Below are positions 37,397-48,426 of a stretch of DNA of 64,000 nt, piece after piece. Origin of the DNA: Glandiceps talaboti (lineage: Eukaryota; Hemichordata; Enteropneusta; Spengelidae); the NCBI RefSeq assembly GCF_964340395.1, contig NC_135553.1, positions 20,995,449 through 21,059,448 on the forward strand, given 5' to 3'. Every line of letters begins with the position of its first letter. The stretch's first letter is position 1. The position numbers were made by a program, and so were the translations under genes. Under the pieces are notes generated by a model. It ran no database searches. It was given only the letters and a program-made list of their open reading frames with translations, and was not told where the DNA came from.

Positions 37397-38810
37397 CTAA
37401 CCCATAGCAAAACAGGCAGGCCCAATGTCAGGATCCTTGAGATGAGCATCATGAAGACTCAATTCTACCTCATCCATTTCACAAGCAACCCTTGGGTTTT
37501 CAGACACTTTCCTGGCAACTGGAACACGCCCTTCTGGCTGTTGATTTGAGGATTCTGCCTTCTCCACTTCACGCTCTTCCTGTCTGGTACAATGTTTACA
37601 TGACAGCCTACTTGGAAGGTGTGAAAGACCATTTTGGCTCCGGCCTGCTCGATGTTTAATCATGAAATCATACTCCTGTAGCTTCTGGAGCCATCATGCT
37701 AGCTGACCTTCTGGATTGCCGAAATTCATCAGCCACTGCAGTGTTGCAGAATGGTCTATTCTAATGGTGAACTCCCTGCCATACAAATAGTGATGAAATT
37801 GGTCAACTGCTCGTACCACAGCAAGCAGTTCCAGACGAGTAACACAATATCGCCGCTCTGGTCCTCTCAACACTTTACTGTAATATGATAGTGGCCGCTC
37901 CTCACCATCTTGATATTGTGACAGAACAGCACCAATAGCACCATCACTAGCACATGTGTCTATGATCATTTTACCATCTGATTTTGGGAAACCAAGAACT
38001 GGAGCAGACGTCAGCCTCTGTTTTAGAACATCGAAGGCCACTTGACAGTCCATAGTCCATGTAAATGGGTGCCCCTTCCTTTTAATTTGATGAAGGGGTC
38101 TGGCTATGTTTGCGAAAGATGATACAAACTTCCTGTAGTAAGAGCAAAAACCAAGGAATGCTTTAACCTCTCTCACATTGGATGGAGTTGGCTAACAAGT
38201 GACAACATCTGTCTTAGCAACATCAGTAGATACACCAGCTTCACTGACTACATGACCAAGAAAGGTTACTTTACGCCTATGCAGCTCGCACTTTTACTTG
38301 GATTGAGCTTGAGATTAGCAGTTTGAGGTTTTACCATAACCTGTCTAAGGTTACACAGCTCTTCCTGGAAGCTCTTTCCATGTACAATGATGTCATTCAA
38401 GTAAACAAGCACAACAGTCAAAGGCAGACCCCGCAGTACTTGCTCCATTAATTTGTCAAAAGTTGCAGGTGCATTGCATAATCCAAAAGGCATTAATGCA
38501 AATTGGGAGAGACCACTTCCTGCCGTGAAACTTGTCTTTTCTCTCTGTATTGTCCATCTCCACCTGCCAGTTTCCACTCTTCAAATCCAGTGTTAGAGAA
38601 CCATGATGACCCAGCAAGTGCATCCAGAGTTGTGTCAGTTCTTGGCAAGGGGTTAGAATCTTTTCGTGTGACCTCATTTAACTTACGATAGTCCACACAC
38701 AATCTGATTGACCCCATCTTTTTTCCTAACCAACACAGCGGGAGAGGCCCATGGACTACAGGATGGCTCTGTCACACCATCTTGATGCCTCTTGTCAATT
38801 TCTCTCATTT
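37397..38810 (-). pseudogene. Gypsy reverse transcriptase / RNase H remnant
   Basis: Reverse transcriptase is spread over at least three minus-strand frames (38717-38266), with YLND for the catalytic YLDD. A TAG interrupts the link to AFLGFCSYYRKF (38190). RNase H (38176-37694) keeps ELLAVVRAV and a RIDHSATLQWL motif but has TCAS for TDAS. The tether (HRAGRSQNGLSHLPSR) follows to 37600. Two catalytic acid losses make it inactive. Confidence 0.8.
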
Positions 38811-38815
38811 TTGTA

Positions 38816-38907
38816 CTTTTATGACAATTTTTTTTATATACACTTCAGTGTTACATTTTAGTGTGTTCTGTTTTTTAATTGTATGGGTGGATGGCCTGAA
38901 ATAAAGA
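38816..38907 (+). repeat. Probable short retroelement tail
   Basis: About 90 bases ending GCCTGAAATAAAGATAA and running directly into TACA repeats. The AATAAAG followed by a simple-repeat tail resembles the 3' end of a heavily truncated LINE or SINE. It forms the truncated end of the Gypsy element. Confidence 0.35.
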
Positions 38908-39006
38908 TAATACATACATACATACATACATACATACATACATACATACATACATACATACATACATACATACATACATACATACATACAAACAAACAAA
39001 CAAACA
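38908..39006. repeat. (ACAT)n and (CAAA)n microsatellite
   Basis: About 83 bases of ACAT then a short CAAA run, ending about 60 bases before GDE1-B exon 5, as in copy A. Confidence 0.95.
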
Positions 39007-39067
39007 ACTATATTATAACTGCGACGTTCAGACACACTCCAATTCTGGTTTGTGGTTTTAATTCTAG

Positions 39068-39278
39068 ATTAGAGTGACCGACCCCAAGATTGTGACAGCC
39101 ATGGCGGACAGATTTGGAAGGCGAACTTATGACTTTGAAGGAAACCTCTTGACCTTTCACCTGCTGAAAAACTAAGATTGTCTTTTATTGATCTATTTTA
39201 TCACTGGGCTCATCATTCATGGATGTGGTACGTGTGTGGTAATTCTATCCATTCCATATGGAAAATTGACTTTTCAGA
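39068..39278 (+). CDS. GDE1: GDE1-B exon 5 (frameshifted)
   Basis: Acceptor AATTCTAG ending at 39067, donor GTAAGT at 39279. It begins IRVTDPKIVTAMADR in frame. Alignment with copy A shows one missing base around 39140-39144, and the frame ends at TAA 39173. Beyond that, the other frame still encodes the expected hydrophobic HSWMWYVCGNS segment. Confidence 0.8.
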
Positions 39279-40212
39279 GTAAGTCGATACCTTTTCAGTT
39301 ATTATTTCTTTTCTGGACAATAATGACAAATCTGGTAAAATGCAGTCAAATTCATGAGAGTGTCATTAGGTGTTGTGTTACCTCAATTAGCCAGCTTATT
39401 TTGGAACCCATATATCTGTATTAATGCGGATGTTATCCGAAGCTAGACTGAATACATCTACATTCACAACATATTTATTGAGCCAAATGTCAATGATGAG
39501 TTGATGTTTTATGAGGATTGTTTTAATTCAACATCCTGTCATGTAAGTGAACATAATATCAGGTTAGGCCTACTGGTACCATTAGTTATTCCGATTAATG
39601 GAGCCTTCATTATTTACAGGGGGTCAGAGAATTAGGAGGGGTCACTCTTTACAAATTGGCTGGGGAGGGGGTTACTATATTTTAGGAACTGGGATTAGGG
39701 GAGGGTATCATTTTACTGTGACTCACTGTATTGTCTAACATTGCATTATTTGGGGGGTTGTCATCCCATTGCTGTCACTGTTTTCAAATCTCATAGCTGC
39801 CATTCGGGTTAGGGTCAGGGTTAGAATTTGGACTACGTACCATGACAGTAGTTTTTATCAAACAAATTGCTGCTTACAACCATGTAATGAATTAACTCCC
39901 AGTTGTGGTGTTAGGAGAGGCATGGGTCTCACACGCAGGTATAAATATGGGAACTGTTGGGTTATAGTGGTGTAGCTTTTCTGAATTGTTTAACAGTGCA
40001 TCGACTGCTAATGTTGTTGGCTTCAATGTTTTGGGAATTTATGGCAACTCTTTACTGATTTGATGACAACTTACCTACATGTACCTATCTTCCTGCTTAA
40101 CTACCTACCAACCTACCTCCCTACCTACCTACCTACGCACCCATCAATCAACCCCACCCGTGTGCACCCACCCATCTCCCGACTTTCCTAACTACCGACA
40201 TTCCTCTTTCAG
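39279..40212. other. GDE1-B intron 5
   Basis: Starts like copy A intron 5. It has a G-rich repeat at 39620-39705 (AGGGGTCAC, TTTACAAATTGG) and a degenerate CTAC array at 40075-40140 before the exon 6 acceptor. It is about half the length of copy A's intron 5. Confidence 0.6.
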
Positions 40213-40351
40213 AACAGTGATTCAGTTTTGGAAGCGCAGAGGGATTCGTGTGATCCCATGTTGTATCAACAGTGCAGCTGAGAAGAGAATGTACGAGCAG
40301 GTTTACAAAACGAGCTACTTGACTTCATGTGTAAATGGAACCTGTCAGTAA
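40213..40351 (+). CDS. GDE1: GDE1-B exon 6
   Basis: Acceptor CTCTTTCAG ending at 40212. It encodes FWKRRGIRVIPCCINS and ends TSYLTSCVNGTCQ, stop at 40351. Four codons shorter than copy A. It would only be read in the family frame if the exon 5 shift were absent. Confidence 0.75.
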
Positions 40352-41317
40352 CATACTATACGTGACGAAAGATTCGGATATTTCATAGAGCGACATAACT
40401 CTACGGAGGCAGCTACATGTACACGTGTTACGATTGAAAATATCGTTTATTTAGGAATTGGGTCTAAATTTACACAATTTTTCGTGATAAATTGGCTAAT
40501 GTCCAAGTAATCTTATGGGTAGGAGCAGGGTACGCAGGCACACGATTGTGTAATTGGGCCAGCATAATGATAAATTTCTGATCATAAGAAGTAATAGTTT
40601 GTACCAGGTGTGATTGAAGCGTCAGCAAGTTTTAATATGACGTAATGTGTTAAAATTAGAATCGTATGATTTCATTGTTATCCAAGATTATAAGAATAAA
40701 AAGATTCCAGTCACCAGTCATCAGTCTATTCTATTCTATTTTATTTTATTCTGTTATATTCTGTTCTGTGTTTTTCTGTTCTGTTCTGTTCTGTTCTGTT
40801 CTGTTCTATTCTATTCTATTCCATTCTATTCTATTCTATTCTATTCATTGCCTATTGTCTAAAAATAAAAGAATTGAATTAACTTAGTAAAAGCGGGAGA
40901 CGCATTGATGGGGCTATACCGCAGTCAGTCCTACAATAGTCACGTGGTTAAATTGATGTTTGTTTGTTTGGTTGGTTGGTTGGTTGGTTGGTTGGTTGTT
41001 CATCAGTCGGTTCGCAGATGGTATACTTATTATTAACATGGCATTCGCTCCTATGTGGTCGAAAACACGTTCCCATCTGTGGTGGCGCCCTACCATGACG
41101 AATGTGGAATCTTACGTTCTTGAGTTCTGGAATGCAAAATATACACAGAGCCCGCGTTGTTTATTCTTACAGACAAGAATCCATGTTCTTTTCACATTTA
41201 CTTGTAAGCTATACATGTTGTACGACGTGTCATTGTCATTACCAAGGCGCTTGACAACTGCCACGTACACAGTATAATCGATATCATATCGCTGATAATC
41301 TCCAATAATTTCCGATA
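40352..41317. other. Spacer between GDE1-B and fascin-1
   Basis: The first 100 bases match the GDE1-A 3' untranslated region. It holds a TTCTG/TTCTA pentanucleotide array (40729-40846) and a GGTT array (40968-41000). The last 40 bases are the 5' leader of fascin-1. No other gene is seen. Confidence 0.55.
40729..40846. repeat. TTCTG/TTCTA pentanucleotide array
   Basis: About 120 bases of pentanucleotide repeat in which the last base of the unit switches between A and G. Confidence 0.9.
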
Positions 41318-42125
41318 ATGGACAGGGGCACTGAAGAATATGTGGTGGTAGGCTTGAGAAACAAAACACAGAAATATTTGACGCAAGAAAAATTTGGTAT
41401 GAAAATTCACGCAAGCGCCACAACAATGAAAAGCAAACAGAGGTGGAAAATTGAACAACCAGAAGGAGAAGTTTACATGTACATACGGAGTCATTTAAAT
41501 TGTTACTTGTCAGCAGACGAAAAGGGTAATCTCACTTGTCGGGAGCAAACAAAGGGAAACGACGCCAAATTTAGGATCGAAGTAGAAAAAGACGGCCGTT
41601 GGGCTATACGCAGCTTTGCTCATGGTTATTTCATCGGTGGAAAAGATGATTATCTACATTGCTTTAGTAGGAAGAAGACAGATGGTGAACTCTGGGACGT
41701 CAAACTGGGGATACATCCACAGGTCCATCTACGGTACGTTGCCGATATGCGTTACGCAAGGCTGAGCTCGAGAAGTGGCGAGATTACTGTGACGGAAGAC
41801 CTTCCCTGGGGGCAAGATGCACTCATCACTCTCGGATTCCACGAGGGCAAGTACACATTTCAAACATGTGACGACAAATACTTACACAGAGACGGGACTC
41901 TAGTAGAAGAAGCAAACGACGACACCCGTTTTGTCCTTGAACTTCATTCCGGTAAAGTAGCGTTCAGAGATTGTGAAGGGTGTTATCTATCACCCGTTGG
42001 TCCTGGACGAGTTCTAAAAAGTCGAAATAAGATCCTCCAAAAAGATAAATTACTGATGTTGGAAGATAGTTATCCTCAAGGTGTACTCCTTGCTCATAAT
42101 GGTAAATACATTTCGCTGAAACAAG
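41318..42125 (+). CDS. FSCN1: Fascin-1 exon 1
   Basis: 808 bases covering beta-trefoils 1 and 2, ending in phase 1 at donor GTAAGA. The open frame continues into the intron, so the residues after SLKQ in the raw frame are not protein. Confidence 0.92.
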
Positions 42126-42567
42126 GTAAGAACATAAACCTAGACCAATTAATAAATATACTATTTCTGCCTATATTGTCATTCGTGTTTATGCCTTGCG
42201 TTTGGATGGTTAGATCACGTGATGTATTATCTGCTTTCTCTCTTTTACCCAACGTAACCCACCCACCCTCCCATCCATCAAACTAAGCACCCAACTATCA
42301 ATTTATTCAATATTCTTCCTTTTTTTCTAACCATTTCCAATCAATTGCATTCATTTAATATTATATTTATTTTCGTTGCATGGTGTATGCACCCCTTGTT
42401 AGCTACGTCGACACTTAGTCTAGTACCACAGACAAGTAAGACTTGTAAGACTTGTCCGTGCGAGTACTGCAGTCAGTAGATAGGACGTGAAAGGTTCGAT
42501 ATCTATAGTACTATTACAGTGCCATCTGGGTTACCTTGGTGTTTCACTCGTGGGAGACATACTATGT

Positions 42568-42658
<91 letters not shown>

Positions 42659-45426
42659 GCTTGTTTGTTTTTGTTTTACACAATCAGATACACATTTGCA
42701 GACCAACAAATACACACATAACAGATTCTTTCGCATAATAAGAATTGCTATTTTGCTATTCTTTCACGATGCCGTAAAAACGCACTGTCTTGGAAATGAA
42801 TACACACGGACTTGATGATATTTAAATTTATGATTTCAATTGTTTACTTTCCAACTGATAAACAGCAAGATCACTGAATTGTCTGTGTCTACATCCCAAC
42901 TCTGCCCAGCACCTCTATAAATATTTATTTTGTAGTTGAAATTATCTGATTGTGTTAGAAAAATGTCATGTCTCATAAGTAAAACGCCAAGGTAACTCAA
43001 ATTGCACTGTCATTGACAAAGTTGGCGGTTTGATGGTGCCCGACCACACTCGATAGACAATAGACAGTGAAATAGATCGTAAGATACGTCGTGTCTTTCC
43101 GCCCTCACCGGCCTCTTCTCACATGGAAGCGGTTGACTGACATGTGAGGGCGCCCGTCACTGCGTACCTTACAGACTATCAGTGAAGCACGGGAGACTGT
43201 CGATAACTTAAAGGACCTTTATAAACTTGTGGCATTCACGTCAACATTATCTTTTTTTCTGTAGGCGAAGCATTGTCTGCTAACCAAAACAAACATAATC
43301 TAGGAAATGAAGAGACCTTCCAATTAGAATATCATGACACAAGTGGCACGTGGGCGTTACGTGCATCCATCGACAAGTACTGGACACTTGGACCATCCTC
43401 TGGTATATATGCAATGACTGTCACAAAGTGAGTATTTACCATAATCTGGTATACATGCAATAACTGTCACAAACGAATGTCTTGGCATCAAGCTGTAATT
43501 TCATTGAGAAAAAAACAACAGAAAAAAATCTACACACACTCAACTTTGATATTATGTAAGAAGTGAAAAAATAAGGATTTTTAACAGTATTTTAGCGTGC
43601 CATTTCGAAAATCCAGCCAGCCATAGTACTAGTAAATAAGTTATTATAAAAACTTACACGTGGGTCAAAGACATGCCCAAGGAATGATGTTTTGAATCAA
43701 CGTGTAATATGTTAATTTTGCAATTTAGTACGAAAACAGCTTATATATAGTACTGGGACCGTGCCCTGCCATACTTGGTAAGCTCAAAGTTAACACAGCG
43801 GTAACAAATCAAAAGAAGAAAAGAACGCACACGTAGAAAGAAGCACTTGAGGTACATGTGTAGTAAAGAAAGTTGCATTCAACTGAAAAGATTTTAGTAA
43901 ATGAATTTATATGAGCAAGTTTTAGACATGACCATTGATTGGATCGCAAAGAGATGTCTTCGGTTAAAAGACTTAGTGTTTCCCAAGGAGGAGAAAAACA
44001 GTTCAGGGGCGATAAAATCGAAATACCCCCAAAAAATTTATGTTTCTCATTACCTTTTCAAAGTAAATATGGGTCGGTCGGTTGATTTTCAAAAAAACAA
44101 AAACAAAAACAAAAAAACATCTTGTTCTTGTTTCTCTGTCTCTCCATTTTCCTCTTCTCTATCTTCTTTTTATTGTATTCCTGGTAACAAGCTTCTCTAC
44201 ACAATTGGCATATTCTCAGCCACCACCACCCCCCCCTCCCCACAACTTGAATAACTTCCGTCATAAAAGAAATGCTCTGTTCGTAAAGAAGTGTCGTCAT
44301 CGCTGCCATGACTGTAGATGACGCCGACAGTCCAGGCACTTGCTTTAATATTACACAAAATATTAAGAGCGGGCGATTTTTTTTTTTATGTCGGCGCTGA
44401 ATATTTGGGTAGGTCAGGTAATGAGAAACAAAAAAATAGGGTCACCCTGAGTATATGTTATGTTAAATACTGAGTATGATCACTACATTCCATGTGTCTT
44501 TAAATTTCTATTTTCAGAGACATTCCTGAAACCCATTTCACATTAGAATACGATGGCAAATTCGTATCAATCAAAGCCAGCAATGATAAATACATCACCG
44601 CCCTACTCAACGGACACATCTTTGCCACGGCTGATACTGTCACCGAAAAGGAGAAATTCGCGTTCCAACTGATCAACCGCCCTCTATTGGTACTTCGTGG
44701 AGAGCATGGTTTCGTTGGTGTAAAGTCGACGTCAAAACTGGAATGTAATTGTGTCACGTACAGTCTTATTCATCTTAACTATCACGAAGGTGCATACCAA
44801 TTTAAAATTGATGGTAAGTGGTGATTTAACACTCATCTTTTTAGCTACTAGTAAATGGTAAAGTAAAAATCAAATTTAATAAATGTATGTTTCCGATAAT
44901 ATGACTTCAGAAACTAGGGTTGTTAGGTTGGAATTTAATTTTACTTTATGTGGGATGTGGGCGCCTTCCCCTTTCTTGCACTTTTACACTAATATCTATT
45001 GCTTATTTGGTGGTGTATATTTTGTATAATTTTATTGTTTGAGTCTATTAATGGGACTCATCCCGTAGGTTATCTTTGGAAATAAATACAATTAAAAATG
45101 AAATCGATATTTTAAAAAGATGCTCTTGTCTCAACTACTCTAGCGTCTCTTCCCATTCTAGCTGTCAATTAACTTCGATCCGATAGATCACAAAACTTCC
45201 TACACCCCCTTTACCTGTAGGTATGGGTGACAAGGCATTGTCCGCTGATGACCAAGGTAACTTGACGATTGGTGGCTCTGATGTTGTTGAATTCACGATG
45301 GAGTTTCATAAACAGAATAAAGTTTGCATTCGCGCCCCTAACGGCTGCCTTGTGAGAGGTGAACAGAGAGGTGTGTTCAAAGTTGATGGAAGTAAAGTGG
45401 AGCCTGACACACTGTGGGAATATTAA
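41318..45426 (+). CDS. FSCN1: Fascin copy 1: actin-bundling protein (four exons)
   Basis: Exons 41318-42125, 43265-43427, 44518-44813 and 45221-45426 join in phases 1, 2, 1 to 490 residues; vertebrate fascin-1 has 493. Fascin cross-links parallel actin filaments in filopodia, microspikes and stereocilia-like processes. It is a cytosolic protein of four beta-trefoils with no signal peptide. Family landmarks seen: YLTQEKFG (about 20), ASATTMKSKQ (about 32), LSADEKGN, DGRWAI, HPQVHLRY, YARLS, LPWGQDALITL, SGKVAFRDCEGCYLSP, EETFQLE, INRPLLVLRGEHGFVG, APNGCLVRGEQ and the C-terminal TLWEY. The position of the protein kinase C serine of vertebrate fascin (before L/M-K) is threonine here. An in-frame TAA at 41306-41308 supports the start, with A at -3 and G at +4. 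A tandem copy lies 7 kb downstream. Confidence 0.93.
42126..43264. other. Fascin-1 intron 1
   Basis: Holds a compound (GAT)n-(GTT)n tract at 42570-42658 and, at 43079-43180, a GC-rich segment (GTAAGATACGTCGTG) shared with 13430. No exon is seen. Confidence 0.6.
42570..42658. repeat. (GAT)n-(GTT)n compound microsatellite
   Basis: About 44 bases of GAT directly followed by about 45 bases of GTT. Confidence 0.95.
43265..43427 (+). CDS. FSCN1: Fascin-1 exon 2
   Basis: 163 bases, acceptor CTGTAG ending at 43264, donor GTGAGT at 43428. It encodes the start of beta-trefoil 3 (ALSANQNK, EETFQLEYHD, IDKYWTLG). It has no start codon and no long open frame of its own; it was found by similarity to fascin. 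Confidence 0.9.
43428..44517. other. Fascin-1 intron 2
   Basis: About 1.1 kb of AT-rich sequence with a short CAAAAA tract near 44093, C- and T-rich runs at 44225-44235 and 44379, and no recognised element. Confidence 0.6.
44518..44813 (+). CDS. FSCN1: Fascin-1 exon 3
   Basis: 296 bases, acceptor TTTTCAG ending at 44517, donor GTAAGT at 44814. It encodes the end of beta-trefoil 3 and start of trefoil 4: FVSIKASNDKYIT, FQLINRPLLVLRGEHGFVG, LECNC and EGAYQFKID. Confidence 0.9.
44814..45220. other. Fascin-1 intron 3
   Basis: About 400 bases. Contains one copy of the dispersed GTTTCCGATAATATG motif near 44890. The segment ATTAATGGGACTCATCCCGTAGG near 45050 forms a small inverted repeat. Confidence 0.5.
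45221..45426 (+). CDS. FSCN1: Fascin-1 exon 4 (last)
   Basis: 206 bases, acceptor ACCTGTAG ending at 45220, stop TAA at 45424-45426. It encodes the end of trefoil 4, including EFTMEFHKQNKVCIRAPNG and the conserved TLWEY terminus. Confidence 0.92.
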
Positions 45427-45548
45427 TTATGTGAACTAAGGGAAAGTTGGAATAGTGATTCTGTTTAATTTCTATTATGAATTGTCTTATTTGTTTTATT
45501 TGGCCACTGAGTTTAATTCATTTTGCAGCCAGAAAGAATAGTTTACAT

Positions 45549-45554
45549 AATAAA
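45549..45554 (+). terminator. Poly(A) signal of fascin-1
   Basis: AATAAA about 120 bases after the stop codon, the first canonical signal downstream. Confidence 0.6.
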
Positions 45555-45639
45555 ATTTAACTTGACTGCTATTTTCCTGAAGAATGCGTCAATATAGGAA
45601 TATAAACTATGGATATGGATATGAATATGAATACGTACG

Positions 45640-45643
45640 TACG

Positions 45644-45694
<51 letters not shown>

Positions 45695-46003
45695 ATGTAT
45701 GTATGTATGTATGTATGTATGTATGTATGTATGTATGTATGTACATGTACGAATGTATGTATGTATGTATGTATGTATGTATGTATGTATGTATGTATGT
45801 ATGTATGTGTGTATGTATGTATGTATGTATGTATGTATGTATGTGTGTGTGTATGTATGTATGTATGTATGTATGCATGTATGCATGTATGCATGTATGC
45901 ATGTATGTATGTATGTATGTATGTATGTATGTATGTATGTATGTATGTATGTATGTATGTATGTATGTATGTATGTATGTATGTATGTATGTATGTATGT
46001 ATA
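45640..46003. repeat. (CTGT)n-(GTAT)n array, 360 bp
   Basis: CTGT repeat at about 45640-45692 followed by over 300 bases of GTAT with interruptions (ACATGTACGA, GTGT and GCAT variants). Cys-Met-Tyr-Val frames through it are artefacts. Confidence 0.97.
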
Positions 46004-46089
46004 CAAATTACAATACAGTCTTATTACACTAGTGGTTGAATATGTCAGCCATCACTGTAGCTACTGTTTTGAACCCATATAGATAATAT

Positions 46090-46530
46090 GATATAACCAA
46101 TCTAGAAATGGTACAAAAGCGGGCTTTCCGACATGTTGCAAACATATACAATTACTCAATACAAATACATACAGAACCCCCACCCCGGGGAGAAACCGCT
46201 CAAGTTACGGTGTAACAATGAGCCACAAACTCCCAATTGGACGACACTACAGCAACGCATGAGAAGACGCTAGACTATCAATGCTGTATAACATATCATC
46301 AGGAACAGTTGCCATAAATAAATAAAGACAAGCATCTCCATCATCACGATCTACACATGCACAGTAAAAGCTATCAAATATCATTATTCAAAAAAAGACT
46401 ACAGAAAAGTCATGTAATATTTGTTTTCCCTAGAACCATCACAGCTTGGAACAATCTACAAGTCTCCAGTGGCATCACCCCTGAACAACTAAATACAATA
46501 ATTATTATTGAATATTAGCTATTTATTTTG
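46090..46530 (+). mobile_element. LINE 3' fragment (CR1-like)
   Basis: In one frame with few breaks: NLEMVQKRAFRHVANIYNY, then HMHSKSYQ and FPRTITAWNNLQVSSGITPEQL, the characteristic C-terminus of CR1-type LINE polyproteins. Upstream domains are missing and at least two stops are present. Confidence 0.75.
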
Positions 46531-47218
46531 CTTTTATTATTATTCTTTTTAACTTTAAGTCATGATTGATTATTTTCGTTCTCATTTTCTGATGCGCATG
46601 CATTTGGGAAAAAGTCCAACATGTTGAAGGTCTCCAGTCACTGAAGAAGAAGATACATAAACCGTCGGACGATCCGATATTGTTACTCACTCATCCTTTT
46701 ACCATGACGTGGTGATTATTTTAAACCAAAGCCAGCTGGCAGTCGACTTAGTGCACAAGAAATACTGACTAATTATAATTATCTGTTGAAAGGTAACACT
46801 TGGTTGAAAATCGAGAAACAGAGCGGTGGTAACGTCAACGGAATGCAGAGATGAAACATACACCAAGAATGACCATAGACATTGAACGCCCATTACAAGT
46901 TGACGTATGTTTGACAACCTCCATTGTCAAGCACTTTCCCGTCAAAACATTAAAGCAATGCCTTGATTTTTGACGACTTCTTAGTACCTCTCTGAGCTTG
47001 ATTTCAAAATGTGAAAATATTGCTCATTTTTAGAAGAAGTCCCAAATAAGATCACGTGATTCTACGTACATGACGAGGTCAACTAATTTTTGAAGGACGA
47101 CGAGAGTCTGTGCCAGTGGTGTAACGAACGTACAGAGTAGTAATTTTACAACATGTTCCATTGGGAGAACAGTGCACTGAAATGGTGTCTGTATATAAAA
47201 TATTAATAAGTAAAAAAA

Positions 47219-47250
<32 letters not shown>

Positions 47251-48218
47251 ATATCAAGTCTTCACCACAAAGAGAATCGTGGTATTAGTAGGAAATGCAA
47301 CTCTGCGCATGACAAGCCTCGTTGTATTTCTTATAAATGACTTTGTAGATCTTTATAATAAATTGTAACTACGACTGGTAGAATCTACTAGAAATAAAAT
47401 TGTTAATAGAATCATTAACATTGGGGTTTGTTTCTATACCTTGGATGAATACAGGAATGATATATAAAACCGAGGCTACAGTGGCGTATGGTAGGTTATA
47501 TGAAGATGGAGAGAAATTTGTAATGTAAGCATGAAATGGTGTGATTATTCGTCTGTTGCATACACACGTTTAGAGGTAAAGTATCAGGTAAACCCAATGG
47601 CATGTTGATCAGGATACGTCAGAGATTGAATAACTTTAGAATGATTCACCAGTTCAAATTTATCAACTAGTATTTCCGGAGATAAAAAGGTCAACCAGAT
47701 CATCATCCAGAAGTTCTTTTTTTTACCAACAAAACATCTGACAAACTATTTTTTTTTTAAATGGTTTAAATTTCATAAAACCTCGAGTTAGGTACCCAGG
47801 AGTGATAAAAAAATGTTTGCTGGTATTGGCAAACACTGTTATGAAGTATTCGGTAATTAAAATAGCGAGGGCCCCGGTCTGTTGCGTAAAATGGGACCCT
47901 TCCTCGATTCTTTTTTTTTCCTAAAAAGTGGCCCTCCCTCAATTTTAACGACCTTCCCTCTTTTCAAACACATATATAGCAGCTGTCGGATTCCAAAACC
48001 ACAAAATAATGCAAAGTTGGATAATACAATGAGTCAAAATAAATGTGACCGTCCCCTAACTCCATTTTCTAATATACAGCCCTCCACCGAGATCCGATTT
48101 GCAAGATGATGTAACTACCTGATTCCCCAGGCCCTCCCCCTAGTAATCACTGCTTCGAGTTCGATACATTGGAACTATCCTCAGTATTTAACCCTTTTAA
48201 AAATAGTTTTATTTAAGC
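46531..48218. other. Spacer between the fascin genes, part 1
   Basis: AT-rich, with an AAAT array at 47215-47247 and C-rich stretches at 47870-47950 and 48060-48140 resembling the dispersed CCCTCCC motif. No coding feature is recognised. Confidence 0.5.
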
Positions 48219-48246
48219 CTCAGACCACTATTTTTAGTGGTCTTAG
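48219..48246. repeat. Recurrent 12-bp-arm hairpin, copy 3
   Basis: Same hairpin as 13384-13411 (arm CTCAGACCACTA, loop TTTT), with one mismatch in the right arm. Confidence 0.8.
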
Positions 48247-48358
48247 TTTAAGTTTTTATTTGTTGATTATATGTATACATACTGGTGCGTCGTACTGAAT
48301 AGGTGTTGTCTGAAACGTTTAGGGCATGGTTGCTACGTTACCCGTTGTTAACTTCCAT

Positions 48359-48426
48359 TTCATTCATTCATTCATTCATTCATTCATTCATTCATTCATT
48401 CATTCATTCATTCATTCATTCATTCA
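48359..48426. repeat. (ATTC)n microsatellite
   Basis: About 68 bases of ATTC repeat. Confidence 0.95.

Larger units (their letters stand above)
33718..38815 (-). mobile_element. Decayed Ty3/Gypsy LTR retrotransposon, 5'-truncated
   Basis: Reading on the minus strand: partial reverse transcriptase, RNase H, integrase and a 3' LTR. Seen in order: EPSCSPWASPAVLVRK and LCVDYRKLNEVTRK (about 38780-38660), MPFGLCNAPATF (38500-38460), YLNDIIV at about 38390 where YLDD is expected, AFLGFCSYYRKF (38165), RNase H with TCAS for TDAS, integrase zinc finger (CQLCEVCARR) and catalytic core (AIDVFGPLP, HSDQGRKFEA, HPQSDGMLE), and a chromodomain-proximal GPY-type segment (SKLWECPY). Several stops and frameshifts break it. 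Gag, protease and the 5' LTR are missing. Confidence 0.85.

Noticed and set aside
42400-42530. Possible tRNA-derived SINE (GGTTCGATATC resembles a Pol III B box)
   Set aside because: No matching A box at the right distance, no tail, and no second copy seen in the window.
45584-46082. Several 95-157 codon frames of Tyr-Ile-His or Met-Tyr-Val-Cys repeats
   Set aside because: All arise from the GTAT/ACAT tetranucleotide array, open in every frame.
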